Position numbers and translations under genes: made by a program. From Burkholderiales bacterium (GTDB lineage: Bacteria; Pseudomonadota; Gammaproteobacteria; Burkholderiales; Burkholderiaceae_B): DNA of 40,065 bases. Position 1 is the first letter of the stretch; each line of letters begins with the position of its first letter. A model generated the notes under the pieces. That model worked only from the letters and a program-made list of their open reading frames with translations, made no database searches and had not been told where the DNA came from. Of this stretch, positions 11,189 to 20,724 are shown in pieces. The stretch covers positions 1 to 40,065 of the forward strand of contig JAJTEM010000023.1 of assembly GCA_021299735.1 (NCBI GenBank), in the 5' to 3' direction.

Positions 11189-11919
11189 TCCAGTTCAAAA
11201 ACGTCACCTTGAAGTACGGTACCCACGCCGCCTTGAAGGGCGTGAACTTCCAGTTACCCAAGGGTTCATTCACCCTGCTGGAAGGCCACTCCGGTGCGGG
11301 CAAAAGCTCAATTCTCCGTTTGTTGGCAACATTCGAACAACCAAGCAGCGGCGATATCCTGGTGGGCAAAAGCTCGATTGCACGCCTTAACAGGCGCGAA
11401 CGTGCCCACTACCGCCGCAATGTAGGCTACACCGGCATGGATGTTGAATTGCTGCACAACCGCAACTGCTTCGACAATGTGGCACTGCCCCTTCGCGTGG
11501 TGGGTTTAAGCGACAGCGATATTCAAAGCCGTGTGAAAGCCGCACTGGCTCGCGTGGGGCTAAGCCACACCGATCGCATGCTACCCAGTGAATTGTCGGG
11601 TGGCCAACAGCTGCGTTTGCAAATTGCACGCGCGGTGGTTAACCGCCCCGCCCTGGTGCTGGCCGATGAGCCCACAGCCCAGCTTGATGATGAATCGGCT
11701 GCACGCGTGGTCAGCCTGCTGGAAGAATTCAACCGGGCCGGTGTAACAGTTATTGTTGCCACCCACGAGGCGCACCGCTTTAACCGTATTACCCATCGCC
11801 TGAAACTGGGCGAAGGTGCAGTACTGCCCGCACCGGCTGATTTGTCGCACAATGGCGGCCGCGAAGCTGGCGTACAAACTTTTTCCAAAGACTTTCTGAC
11901 CAAGGCCTACGGGGCTTGA
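11185..11919 (+). CDS. ftsE: Cell division ATP-binding protein FtsE
   Basis: FtsE is the ATPase of the FtsEX complex, which activates septal peptidoglycan hydrolases at the divisome. The 244 residues show Walker A GHSGAGKS (34-41), the signature LSGGQQLRLQIARA and Walker B ALVLADEPTAQLDDES, in family order. The C-terminal part, from about residue 215, extends past the usual end by some 20 residues. The start ATG overlaps the ftsY stop codon (ATGA). Only 21 bases separate it from ftsX. Confidence 0.95.
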   Translation: MIQFKNVTLKYGTHAALKGVNFQLPKGSFTLLEGHSGAGKSSILRLLATFEQPSSGDILVGKSSIARLNRRERAHYRRNVGYTGMDVELLHNRNCFDNVALPLRVVGLSDSDIQSRVKAALARVGLSHTDRMLPSELSGGQQLRLQIARAVVNRPALVLADEPTAQLDDESAARVVSLLEEFNRAGVTVIVATHEAHRFNRITHRLKLGEGAVLPAPADLSHNGGREAGVQTFSKDFLTKAYGA

Positions 11920-11940
11920 TTCAACTCCAAGAGACAACAC

Positions 11941-12849
11941 ATGCGTTGGTTACGTTTGCAGTGGTTTTCAATTTCTGCTGGTTTGAAACTGTGGCTTGAT
12001 GAACCACTTGGCCACCTGTTCAACGCCTTGGTTTTGGCAATTGCGCTGGCCATGCCCTGGACCATTGCACAAGGCCTAAGCGCCATCGTGCCCAGCATGG
12101 ACCGCTGGGTGGGTGATCCGGAAATCAGCCTGTACTTCAAGCCCGAGGCTACACTCGATTCCGTTAAAAGCGCAGCCGCGCAATTGAAACGCGACTTCGA
12201 CCTCGACAGCGTAAGCATCGTAACGCCCGAACAAGCCATGGAACGTTTGCGCACGCAAAGCCAAACGCCCGATTTGGCACAAGCCTTGCCAGAAAACCCG
12301 CTGCCCTACACTGTTGTTGTGGTGCTGGAAGTGGATGCAACAACCAATACAAAAGCAATCGAGGCGAAAATTGCACAGTGGCATAACTTCACCGGCGTTG
12401 AGCATGTGCAATACGACGCACAGTGGGTGCGCCGCCTTCAATCAGTATTAAACGGCACGCAAATCATTGCCATGGCCCTGGCTGTTTTAATTGCCGGCAT
12501 GGTGTTGGTAGTTACATTCAACACAGTGCGTTTGCAGCTGATTCGCAACCAGGCAGAAGTGCATGTACTGAAATCGCTGGGTGCTACCGACACCGAAGTG
12601 GGCCGCCCAACCTTGTGGTGGTCAGTCAGCCTGGCGCTGGTGGCTTTCGGTTTGGCCTATGCAGTGGTCAGTGGTGCAATGGGGTTGGCCGACGATGCCG
12701 CAGGGCAATTCATTCGTGAATTTGATCGCGACTTCCGTTTCGAGAAACCCAGCGGTATTACAGCACTGGGGCTTATCTTGGTATGGGTAGTGCTGGTAAT
12801 GCTGGGTGCGTGGGCTTCAGTGAAAAGCACCGTGCTGCGCATTCACTAA
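11941..12849 (+). CDS. ftsX: Cell division protein FtsX
   Basis: FtsX is the membrane partner of FtsE. The 302-residue protein has four predicted membrane helices: one near residues 22-42 (HLFNALVLAIALAMPW), then three in the last half (IIAMALAVLIAGMVLVVTF, WWSVSLALVAFGLAYAVV, LGLILVWVVLVMLGAW). A periplasmic domain of about 130 residues follows the first helix and would contact the amidase activators. It closes the ftsY-ftsE-ftsX operon. Confidence 0.94.
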   Translation: MRWLRLQWFSISAGLKLWLDEPLGHLFNALVLAIALAMPWTIAQGLSAIVPSMDRWVGDPEISLYFKPEATLDSVKSAAAQLKRDFDLDSVSIVTPEQAMERLRTQSQTPDLAQALPENPLPYTVVVVLEVDATTNTKAIEAKIAQWHNFTGVEHVQYDAQWVRRLQSVLNGTQIIAMALAVLIAGMVLVVTFNTVRLQLIRNQAEVHVLKSLGATDTEVGRPTLWWSVSLALVAFGLAYAVVSGAMGLADDAAGQFIREFDRDFRFEKPSGITALGLILVWVVLVMLGAWASVKSTVLRIH

Positions 12850-12863
12850 TACAGCCTGAATCA

Positions 12864-12875
12864 TAACAATTGTTA
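12864..12875. promoter_or_regulatory. 12-bp perfect palindrome after ftsX
   Basis: TAACAATTGTTA is self-complementary and lies 14 bases after the ftsX stop and about 100 bases before the chemoreceptor start. It could be an operator for the chemoreceptor. No T-run follows, so it is not an obvious terminator. Confidence 0.25.
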
Positions 12876-12976
12876 AAAGGGACTCCCGGAGTTCCAACGC
12901 CACCATTTAAGGGGTATTTCACGCACACGAAAAAAAACGACAATCAGTGGTGATGAAATGTCGGAGAATGAACGTG

Positions 12977-14980
12977 ATGATGTCGTTGAACCGCCTGATT
13001 GGCAATCTTAAAATATCTTCCAAACTTTTACTCGTTATCCTACCCTTGGCAATAGCTTTGGTGGCTTTGTTCACAATATTCATAAATAAACAGTCTGGAT
13101 TGATCCGCACCACTGAACAGGAATTGCAGGGCGCTGAACAATATCCGCAGCTGCTTCAACTGATGGAAAGCATCCAGAAACACCGGGGCCTTTCACAAAT
13201 CGTGCTGAAAGGTGATCCCAGCGCGCAACCCAAACTGGCTACAGAAAAGGCTGTGATAGACGACCTGCTGGCCCGCTTGGACAAACAATTGCCTGCCGAT
13301 TGGGTACAAAGCCCAGCCACTTTGCGCCAGATAGAACAATCCTGGGGCGCCTTGAAAAACCAGGCTGCAAGCAGCTCAGCAACGCAAAGCTTTACACAAC
13401 ATACAGCACTGGTGGAACGGACCATTCAACTGATTCGGGATGTTGCAGACGACAGCACAATGACCTTTGACCCGGAAGTGGCTACTTATTACCTGATCAG
13501 TGCCGCGAACTTTGAACTTCCGTACCTGCATGAAAATGTCGCACTGCTGCGCGGAAAATTGTCAGGCTATGCTGCCAAAGGGGAGGCCGACCCAAGTACT
13601 ATTGCCAAAGCCAGACAAGCCTTGTCGTCGGTCAACCAATACACCAACAACCTGGCACAGTCTTATCAAAAAGTTGAAACCGCCGGCATGAAGCTTGACG
13701 ACAAAGTTGGCGAGCACGTACAAAAATTCAAACAGGACGTATTGGCTTTGGCCACCTTATTGAACACGCTTGAAGTCAACCCAACCGCACTGAAAGGCCC
13801 GGAAGTGTTTCAACAGGTTACCAAGTCGCTGGACGATCTTTCACAACTGGCGAACCTGTCAGTCGTTCAATTGAAAAAAGCATTTGATTTGAGAATCGAG
13901 AGAGAATCCCGAAGTGTTCAGCTTTACATTGTGCTGGCACTCATGTTTGCACTACCGCTGCTGGCGATCACGATTGCCTCTGTACGCAAAGTATCAATGG
14001 ATACCAAGGTTTTACTCGACCAGGCCAAACATTTGGCGGCCTCTGATCTTCGCCAATTTGAAATACTTGATTCACGCGATGAAATGGGCATCATTTCCAA
14101 ATCGATCGAAAATATCCGTCTGGCGCAAAATCGATCTGTCATGGAAATACAAAAACTCTCAGAAGGTTTGTACAAAGCGACCGCCAACGTCGACAAAGCC
14201 AGCCAGCAAATTGCCAGCAGTGCTAGTGAGCAATCGGATGCATCGTCCTCCGTGGCTAGCGCCGTAGAAGAACTGAGCGTTTCTGTGGGGCAAGTGAGCG
14301 AACAATGCGGCATTGCCAACCAACTGGCCACACAAACTGGCGACGCGGGTAAAGAGGGACTGAACCTCGTCAAAAATTCACGCTCAACCATGGAAGAAAT
14401 CGGTAAATCATCGCTGGAATTGACAGAAACCATGAAAGCTTTGGGGGAACGGTCAGAAAATATTTCCTCAATCATTCAAACCATTGAGGAAATTGCAAGC
14501 CAAACCAACCTGCTTGCCTTGAATGCAGCCATTGAAGCTGCACGCGCCGGTGAGCAAGGCCGTGGATTTGCAGTAGTTGCAGATGAAGTACGCAAACTTT
14601 CCGAACGCACAGCAAACTCCACCAAAGATATTTCTGAACTGGTATCTGCCATTCAACACGACACTCGCCTCGCGATCCAGGATGTCAATGGATGGACAGA
14701 AAAAATATCGAGCGGCGTGAAGTTGACCGTCAGCATGGAAAACCAGATGGTTCAAATCAACCACAACAGTGGATCCACCGAAGAATCGGTGAAAGAGATT
14801 AACCAAGCCCTTCGCGAACAAAATGAAACATCACAAATGATCGCGAAGCAAGTAGAAAACATTGCCCAGATGACTGAAAACACTTTGGCAGTTGCCGAGT
14901 CCATGCGAAGCGTAGCCAATGAGGTGAATGCCTCATCGGAGCAACTGAAAAAGTTTGTTCAAACCTACAAAGTCAGCTGA
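12977..14980 (+). CDS. Methyl-accepting chemotaxis protein with large periplasmic sensor
   Basis: This is a transmembrane chemoreceptor of 667 residues. Helix 1 ([20 protein letters not shown]) is followed by a roughly 270-residue helical periplasmic domain. Its early segment [14 protein letters not shown] recalls nitrate/nitrite-sensing (NIT) domains, though this is tentative. Helix 2 ([20 protein letters not shown]), a HAMP-like linker and a complete signalling domain with tip [20 protein letters not shown] follow. No CheR/CheB-tethering pentapeptide is present at the C-terminus. The start is placed at ATG 12977 (12980 equally possible) because GGAGA lies 9 bases upstream. Codons further upstream are in frame but lack a binding site. 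Its stop is only 2 bases from the stop of convergent rfbD. Confidence 0.92.
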   Translation: MMSLNRLIGNLKISSKLLLVILPLAIALVALFTIFINKQSGLIRTTEQELQGAEQYPQLLQLMESIQKHRGLSQIVLKGDPSAQPKLATEKAVIDDLLARLDKQLPADWVQSPATLRQIEQSWGALKNQAASSSATQSFTQHTALVERTIQLIRDVADDSTMTFDPEVATYYLISAANFELPYLHENVALLRGKLSGYAAKGEADPSTIAKARQALSSVNQYTNNLAQSYQKVETAGMKLDDKVGEHVQKFKQDVLALATLLNTLEVNPTALKGPEVFQQVTKSLDDLSQLANLSVVQLKKAFDLRIERESRSVQLYIVLALMFALPLLAITIASVRKVSMDTKVLLDQAKHLAASDLRQFEILDSRDEMGIISKSIENIRLAQNRSVMEIQKLSEGLYKATANVDKASQQIASSASEQSDASSSVASAVEELSVSVGQVSEQCGIANQLATQTGDAGKEGLNLVKNSRSTMEEIGKSSLELTETMKALGERSENISSIIQTIEEIASQTNLLALNAAIEAARAGEQGRGFAVVADEVRKLSERTANSTKDISELVSAIQHDTRLAIQDVNGWTEKISSGVKLTVSMENQMVQINHNSGSTEESVKEINQALREQNETSQMIAKQVENIAQMTENTLAVAESMRSVANEVNASSEQLKKFVQTYKVS

Positions 14981-14982
14981 CC

Positions 14983-15930
14983 TCAGAAATTCAAAATAAA
15001 ATTGCGCACACCTTTCGTCCACTCTGGTGGGTTTACGCGAAAGGTGTCCATCAACTTCTTGTTGTTCAACACCGAATAAGCCGGGCGTTGCGCTGCAAAA
15101 TTCATGTCCGAAGTTTTCGCGCGTTCAATCGTTGGCATGCGTTGAACAATGCCCTGTTTGTGAGCATGTTCAATAGCCAGGCAGGCATAGTCAAACCAGG
15201 TGGTTACACCAGCTGCACTGGCATGAAAAATTTCACCGCTCGGCAATTCCGATGGAAAGTCGGGCAAAAAAGTAGGTGCCAGTTTGCCCATGGTTTTGTA
15301 GCGGTGCATGGCCACCACCCCAGCCACATTCAGGCCAAGTTCGGCTAACCAGTTTGCCGGTGTTGGGGCGCCGGTTTGGTCATCAACCACTTTCAGTGTG
15401 TCACGTTCTTGGGCCAGCTTGATCATGGTTCTGCAAAAGTTACCGCCACGTTGCCCATAAACCCAACTGGTGCGAAACACCACCCAATCGCCACCCACTT
15501 CCCTCAGGTATTTTTCGCCTTCCAGTTTGGACTTGCCATAAACGCTTAAGGGGTTGGTGGAATCGCTTTCCAGGTAAGGTTGAGTGGCCTTTCCATCGAA
15601 CACGTAATCGGTGCTGTAATGCACCAGCACCACACCCTGCTTTTTGCATTGCTCGGCCAGCACACCCACTGCTTTTGCATTCACAGCGTGTGCCAATTCT
15701 CTTTCAGTTTCCGCCTTCTCCACATTGGTGTATGCAGCCGCGTTAATTACCACATCCGGGCGAACATCTTTCAGTGCGTTGATGATTGTGTCGGGCTTGG
15801 CGAGATCGACTTTGTCGCGACCGTAGCTTACACACGCGTCCATGGTTTCCATCAAAGCGGGTTTGGCATGTTGACCAATGGTGTGGCCCAACTGGCCATG
15901 TGCGCCAAGCACAAGTACGCGAATTCCCAA
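14983..15930 (-). CDS. rfbD: dTDP-4-dehydrorhamnose reductase
   Basis: RmlD/RfbD makes dTDP-L-rhamnose by reducing dTDP-4-keto-L-rhamnose with NAD(P)H. The 315-residue product has the nucleotide-binding GAHGQLG near residue 9, VINAAAYTNVEKAE, the STDYVFDG stretch and the catalytic YGKSK. The start appears to be TTG at 15930, with AGGAG 9 bases upstream; no suitable ATG exists nearby. It lies 49 bases after the 998-residue gene on the same strand and probably shares a transcript with it and rfbB. Confidence 0.95.
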   Translation of the reverse strand: MGIRVLVLGAHGQLGHTIGQHAKPALMETMDACVSYGRDKVDLAKPDTIINALKDVRPDVVINAAAYTNVEKAETERELAHAVNAKAVGVLAEQCKKQGVVLVHYSTDYVFDGKATQPYLESDSTNPLSVYGKSKLEGEKYLREVGGDWVVFRTSWVYGQRGGNFCRTMIKLAQERDTLKVVDDQTGAPTPANWLAELGLNVAGVVAMHRYKTMGKLAPTFLPDFPSELPSGEIFHASAAGVTTWFDYACLAIEHAHKQGIVQRMPTIERAKTSDMNFAAQRPAYSVLNNKKLMDTFRVNPPEWTKGVRNFILNF

Positions 15931-15979
15931 AACGAATGTCTCCTGAAAACTGACGCATTAGTTTAACTGAAAGCGTGAG

Positions 15980-18976
15980 TCAGTTCAGGCGCTGCCTTTG
16001 CATGCGATCGTAAAGCGCCCGGGATGAATCAAGCCTGCCCTGCAACTGTTGCACGCGCTGATCTCGGTAAAGCCTTACTTGTTCAACGGCTTGCTCAACT
16101 GGCCTGCCAGTTAGTGCCGCAGCCACCACCGAAGGGCTAGCCCATGCCGGGCGAATACTGTTCTGCATTTTGGCAGCCGCCAGGCGCGAGCGCTCACCTG
16201 CAAAGCCAACGTTACCGAGCTTCGCAACACCCAGCAATCGGGAAAAACGATTCAATTCCTCTTCGGGCAAAATGCCATCTGTTTGATTGTTCTGTATTGC
16301 TGCCTCATGGCGGTCGAGGAAGTATTGCATCAAGGTAACGCTGGCAGACTTGCTTTGCCTGCGAATCTCTGGCAACAAGGCACTCAAGGCGGTTTTGAAT
16401 TCTATTGAATTCAGTACCTGGTTAATTGCTTGCCTGGATTCCTCTTCACCAAGATTAAACCTGCCAAAGCTGGAAAACTGCTTTATAAAATCAACTACAA
16501 GCCTGGCTTTTTGGTGGCTGGCAAGCCCAATCGCATCTCTGTTCAAAGCACCTAATACCTGCTTCCATACATCAATCGATTCCAGTGCCCGGCGCTTTAT
16601 GTCGGGCTGTTCCTCAGGCTGCAACACAAAATTTTCGATTGCAGCGGGGGTTAAGCGCACCACTGCTTCACGAATACTGGCCAAAGGGTGGGTTTTACTT
16701 GCGCCTATTGAGCCCCGACCCGCCCCAAAAATCACAGTGTGGCCAAGTATCGGGATCACCAACTTTTTCCAGTGTGCCGCGCTCAGGCTGCGCGTTGCAT
16801 CGCTGAATTGACCTATTGCATCACCTGCCCACAAAGCTTTCACAAATGGCATTTTTAAGTGCCCATCATCAACCTGGCTTAACAGGTAGCGCTTCATTAA
16901 TTTGTACGCACGGGTTTGCGGGTCCTGATTGCGCGCCAAGCCGCCGGCAGCAATTTCCTGCAAACTTGAAAACAACCTCGCAGCCCTAAACTTGCCCATT
17001 GTTTGTACCACAGTCAACATCACCTTCAAGGCCTGCTCTGCTTGTGAGCTATCGTCGTCATTCAACATGCGCCGTTCAATTGAATCGAGCAGTTGGCAAA
17101 TAATCTGATTGAGAGCAGGGCTTGTCTCGCGCCCGGCAAGGTTTTCCAGCGCAGGGCACACAACCTTCACGTAATGCGATGAATTCGTCCACTCGGAAAG
17201 GTAAGCAATAAAGTCAGTCATTCCCTGAAAATCGCCAGATACCCGCATACACCGTTGAACTGCAGAATCGAAAAGCTCCTGCATTTCAGTTTGAATGGGA
17301 CCATCGGGCAGGGTGTTGCCCAGGGAATACAAAAAAACATCTTTGGCAGCTTCTACAACGCCAAAACGCGCTGCATGCACTCGTGAACTTCTATGTTCCC
17401 AGCTGTCCAGTACTTCGAGATCGATATAACCCACCCGAGCGCATTGAACTACAATCTCATCCTTCAACTTGGCCAGTGAGTTGCCGTTCACCCCTTGAAG
17501 AACTGCCCTCAAATACAAGCCCATTGCATCGACAAACAACGTTGGCATTTCAGACTGATTTACCCTTTCCACGCGAGAGCTTTTTGAAAGCCTGGGAAGA
17601 ATTAAATGAGCGAACAAATCCCGTGTAAAAGTGGGTGAGTTAATCAGGGAATGTACATCAATTAAATTGCATTCCAGAAACAGACTTAGATTGCCACCCA
17701 CATAGTCCAGGTAAACAGGCAAGCGATTGCGAAGCTGTGCAATCACTTCCTTGTTGCGCGCTGTAGGGATGAAATCTTCATCCCGTGAAAGCGAGAGGTT
17801 TCGGGCTTCGAAGCCAAGGACATTTTTCTGCGCGGCTGTGAATATGCCCCTGGTTAAGCCAGTCGCACAATCGGGGTTCGCCAACACCAAAGCCATTTTT
17901 GAAACCGGGTCGATGTAATCTCGCAACCTTGAAAACAGGTTGGAATAAATTTGATCACGGTTGATTCGGGCAGGTAAAAAGGTGTCTTCGTCGGGGTCAC
18001 CAAAATAAGCTCTGGTCTGATGAAATTCACTGTGCTCAATATTGCCGCCCAAAGCCTTTTCTTCGGAAGAATCGGGCAAATAAGGATGAAACAAACCAAT
18101 TACGCTGGCCTTGTCTTCACTCACATTCTTCAAAAAACTGTAAATATCATCGGTCTTGCCATCGTATACGGCTTTCTCTAGCAGGGTAATCAAAGGCTCA
18201 ATTTCGTTGTGAATAAGGTCATTGATTTCCTGAATCAAAAATGCCCTGTAGTCCTGAAAGTGTCTTGCCAAAAAACCTGGCCGGTTGGCATTCCAGCGTC
18301 GGTGTATCTGGTTTCCTTGGTGAAGGTGCGGTGAACGCTGCTCCACCTTGGCAAACAGCTTGTCGATTGCGCCCAGGTTCAGTTGCTTTGGCAAACTTTG
18401 TACAGCTGACAAATTGCGGGTCACAATCATGATTCGCTCGTAAGTACCATCCAGGCAATTCAACTCAGAGTTGGGCAAAGCCAGAATTGACTCCAGCGCA
18501 GCTTTTTGGGTGGCCTTGTTTTTGATATCGGTTGTAATGCCCAAAAACCGGTTAAACACCACCAACAATTCGGCAGACCGGGATGCATTAACAACCTTTT
18601 CCACCATGTATTCGCGAAACCGCCCACCGGGCTGTATGCAGGCCTTGGCGGTGTCAGACAACACATCAGCATGGTTCTCCAGCAGCAAATCAAAAATTCG
18701 ATTAACCGCCCTGTCACCGCTCAGGCTTTGTAATTCGTCCTGCGGCAAATATTCTTTAATCGCCTCATTCGAGTCGGAAGCCGCCGCACAAAAAACATCA
18801 AGGTCGGGCTTGATCAAGTTCTTCGTCAGCAAGGGGCGGCGAGCCGAAGGCGGCAAGCTGAAACTCCGCACAGAGTCAGTGGACGCTACAGAGGAAATTT
18901 GGGACAAGCCGGACAAGCGGGACAAGGCCGAGTGAAACGAGTCAACTGAGTTAACCAACACAACCCCCAAAGGCAA
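15980..18976 (-). CDS. Unrecognised 998-residue protein between rfbB and rfbD
   Basis: I do not recognise this protein. It is long, mostly helical in pattern, and has no signal peptide, membrane helix or nucleotide-binding motif that I can see. The first 45 residues are serine-rich with an SRLSGLSQISS-type repeat, encoded by three nearby GGACAAG copies (minus strand CTTGTCC, 18892-18925), and look unstructured. The start is uncertain. TTG 18976 opens the frame, but TTG 18958 is better placed, with GGGGG 5 bases before it; there is no ATG until about residue 120. It sits between rfbB (76-base gap) and rfbD (49-base gap) on the same strand, so it is probably co-transcribed. A sugar-biosynthesis role is not suggested by the sequence; an effector-like or structural role is only speculation. 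Confidence 0.75.
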   Translation of the reverse strand: MPLGVVLVNSVDSFHSALSRLSGLSQISSVASTDSVRSFSLPPSARRPLLTKNLIKPDLDVFCAAASDSNEAIKEYLPQDELQSLSGDRAVNRIFDLLLENHADVLSDTAKACIQPGGRFREYMVEKVVNASRSAELLVVFNRFLGITTDIKNKATQKAALESILALPNSELNCLDGTYERIMIVTRNLSAVQSLPKQLNLGAIDKLFAKVEQRSPHLHQGNQIHRRWNANRPGFLARHFQDYRAFLIQEINDLIHNEIEPLITLLEKAVYDGKTDDIYSFLKNVSEDKASVIGLFHPYLPDSSEEKALGGNIEHSEFHQTRAYFGDPDEDTFLPARINRDQIYSNLFSRLRDYIDPVSKMALVLANPDCATGLTRGIFTAAQKNVLGFEARNLSLSRDEDFIPTARNKEVIAQLRNRLPVYLDYVGGNLSLFLECNLIDVHSLINSPTFTRDLFAHLILPRLSKSSRVERVNQSEMPTLFVDAMGLYLRAVLQGVNGNSLAKLKDEIVVQCARVGYIDLEVLDSWEHRSSRVHAARFGVVEAAKDVFLYSLGNTLPDGPIQTEMQELFDSAVQRCMRVSGDFQGMTDFIAYLSEWTNSSHYVKVVCPALENLAGRETSPALNQIICQLLDSIERRMLNDDDSSQAEQALKVMLTVVQTMGKFRAARLFSSLQEIAAGGLARNQDPQTRAYKLMKRYLLSQVDDGHLKMPFVKALWAGDAIGQFSDATRSLSAAHWKKLVIPILGHTVIFGAGRGSIGASKTHPLASIREAVVRLTPAAIENFVLQPEEQPDIKRRALESIDVWKQVLGALNRDAIGLASHQKARLVVDFIKQFSSFGRFNLGEEESRQAINQVLNSIEFKTALSALLPEIRRQSKSASVTLMQYFLDRHEAAIQNNQTDGILPEEELNRFSRLLGVAKLGNVGFAGERSRLAAAKMQNSIRPAWASPSVVAAALTGRPVEQAVEQVRLYRDQRVQQLQGRLDSSRALYDRMQRQRLN

Positions 18977-19051
18977 AACAAGGCGAATCGAAACAAAAAT
19001 TTCGACTTAGTAACCTTTCAGGCTTGCTCAGTTTCAAATTAACTTTTAGCG

Positions 19052-20074
19052 TTAAGAAGTAACCTCACTCACCCACGCCTGGTTTGCCAGGTACCACTGC
19101 ACGGTTTTACGAATTCCGGTTTCAAATGTTTCAGCCGGCTTCCAACCAAGCTCACGTTCAATTTTTCGTGCATCAATTGCATACCGGCGGTCGTGGCCTG
19201 GGCGATCGGTTACAAATGCAATTTGTGTGGAATATGAAAGGCCATCGGCGCGCGGCTGCAATTCATCCAGCAAACGGCAAATCAACTTCACCACATCCAG
19301 GTTGGCTTTCTCGTTCCAGCCACCAATGTTGTAAGTTTCGCCCAATACGCCACGCTCCAGCACGGTGCGTATGCCACGGGTGTGGTCTTCAACAAAAAGC
19401 CAGTCGCGAATTTGCTGGCCGTCTCCGTACACGGGCAGTTGCTTTCCGTTCAGCGCATTCATGATGCACAAAGGAATCAATTTTTCCGGGAAGTGGTAAG
19501 GCCCGTAGTTGTTACTGCAATTGGTGGTTAATACAGGCAGGCCATAAGTGTGGTGCCATGCACGCACCAAGTGGTCGCTGGCAGCCTTGCTGGCTGAATA
19601 AGGGCTGTTGGGCTTGTACCGATTGGTTTCAGAAAAAGGTGCATCGTCTGGGGCCAATGTGCCATACACCTCGTCGGTACTCACATGCAAAAAGCGGAAC
19701 GCAGCTTTGGCCTCGCCTTCAAGGCTATTCCAGTATTCCCTTGCACATTCCAGCAAACGGTAAGTGCCCACCACATTCGTTTCAATAAAGGCGCCGGGGC
19801 CAAGAATAGAACGATCCACATGGCTTTCCGCTGCGAAGTTCAACACAGCGCGCGGTTTGTGTTTCTCGAAAATGGCGCGCACAGCATTCACATCGCCAAT
19901 GGAAGCATGCACAAAAGTGTGTTCAGGCCGGTTAAGTGCGCTGCTCAGGGTGCTGAGGTGGCCAGCGTAAGTTAAAGCATCCAGGCTAGCCACCGGCTCG
20001 GTGCTGTGTTCAAAGTGTTGCCGCACATAACACGAACCAATAAAACCTGCGGAACCAGTAACAAGTAAAGTCAT
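19052..20074 (-). CDS. rfbB: dTDP-glucose 4,6-dehydratase
   Basis: RmlB/RfbB converts dTDP-D-glucose to dTDP-4-keto-6-deoxy-D-glucose, the second step to dTDP-L-rhamnose. The 340-residue protein shows the NAD-binding GSAGFIGS near the N-terminus, [11 protein letters not shown], the STDEVYG motif with the DE catalytic pair, and [10 protein letters not shown] with the catalytic tyrosine and lysine. It is the first gene of a minus-strand run with the 998-residue gene and rfbD. Divergent from it is a small exported-protein gene, 138 bases away. Confidence 0.96.
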   Translation of the reverse strand: MTLLVTGSAGFIGSCYVRQHFEHSTEPVASLDALTYAGHLSTLSSALNRPEHTFVHASIGDVNAVRAIFEKHKPRAVLNFAAESHVDRSILGPGAFIETNVVGTYRLLECAREYWNSLEGEAKAAFRFLHVSTDEVYGTLAPDDAPFSETNRYKPNSPYSASKAASDHLVRAWHHTYGLPVLTTNCSNNYGPYHFPEKLIPLCIMNALNGKQLPVYGDGQQIRDWLFVEDHTRGIRTVLERGVLGETYNIGGWNEKANLDVVKLICRLLDELQPRADGLSYSTQIAFVTDRPGHDRRYAIDARKIERELGWKPAETFETGIRKTVQWYLANQAWVSEVTS

Positions 20075-20130
20075 GATCGGTTGGTAATTTACTTAGAATA
20101 AAACCTGAAATAAAAAAACACACAATAAGT

Positions 20131-20146
20131 CACAATAATAATTGTG
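20131..20146. promoter_or_regulatory. Small inverted repeat in the rfbB upstream region
   Basis: CACAAT, four bases AATA, then ATTGTG form a perfect 6-bp inverted repeat in the AT-rich gap between divergent rfbB and the small exported-protein gene. It could be an operator for either side. Confidence 0.25.
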
Positions 20147-20212
20147 CAAATCAGGGCGCTATTTCAATTAGCACAGGCATCAGCCAACTTTTTAATTTAT
20201 TGGGGACAGAAC

Positions 20213-20605
20213 ATGAGCATTAATGTAAAACTCATCACGCGCATGGGCTTGATTGCTGTGGCGTGCTCACTGGCAGCAGCTTGCGTCGCTGTAGTGCCCA
20301 CCAACAACAGCAGCAGCAAAGGCAGTAACACCACTGCCTCAATGTGCAATATTGAGGGCAAACAAAAACAGGATTTATCCGACGGCACCACCAAAGCCAA
20401 CATTACCCAGTCTTGCGAAGAAACCGTGATTTATATAGAAAACCAACACAAACAGCATCCCAAGCGTTGCCGTGTAGTGATTGGCGAACAATTAACCGAG
20501 CTTTACATCATGCCCGGCGAAAACCGCACACTGACACAAACTGGCACAGTGGCGCGCAACACGGTGCAAGTAAGTTGTATCAACGACTGGAACCGCACCA
20601 AGTAA
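20213..20605 (+). CDS. Small exported protein, possible lipoprotein
   Basis: This is a 130-residue product. The ATG at 20213 is preferred because GGGGA lies 6 bases before it; an upstream GTG at 20144 has none. The N-terminus has a basic stretch and a hydrophobic segment (MGLIAVACSLAAACVAVV). The AAAC near residue 23 would be a weak lipobox, so it may be a lipoprotein or simply secreted. After a serine- and asparagine-rich linker there are four cysteines (in SMCNIEG, QSCEETV, KRCRVVI and VSCINDW), suggesting two disulfides in the periplasm. Function is unknown. It precedes the CheY-like gene by 113 bases. Confidence 0.65.
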   Translation: MSINVKLITRMGLIAVACSLAAACVAVVPTNNSSSKGSNTTASMCNIEGKQKQDLSDGTTKANITQSCEETVIYIENQHKQHPKRCRVVIGEQLTELYIMPGENRTLTQTGTVARNTVQVSCINDWNRTK

Positions 20606-20620
20606 AACCCGGTTAGCCCT

Positions 20621-20650
20621 GTGGTTAACCATGGTTAACTATGGTTAAAA
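20621..20650 (+). repeat. Three tandem 10-bp repeats with helical phasing
   Basis: GTGGTTAACC, ATGGTTAACT and ATGGTTAAAA follow one another without a gap. A weaker copy (CCGGTTAGCC) lies just upstream at 20609-20618. The core TGGTTAA recurs on the same face of the helix. The stretch lies between the small exported-protein gene and the CheY-like gene and could be a cooperative operator or activator site for the latter. Confidence 0.5.
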
Positions 20651-20663
20651 GTGATCTTTTACA

Positions 20664-20724
20664 TTTCATGCTGATTTAACATCCCATTGTGGTTACGTTG
20701 GTGAAATGGAAAATCAGCATGAAA
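20664..20724 (+). promoter_or_regulatory. 14-bp perfect inverted repeat enclosing the CheY-like start codon
   Basis: TTTCATGCTGATTT (20664-20677) and AAATCAGCATGAAA (20711-20724) are exact reverse complements separated by 33 bases. The right arm contains the ATG (20719-20721) of the response regulator gene. In mRNA this would form a 14-bp stem that hides the start codon and reaches the edge of the weak GGAA ribosome binding site. It could act as a translational switch, or alternatively be a DNA site for a dimeric regulator. Confidence 0.6.
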
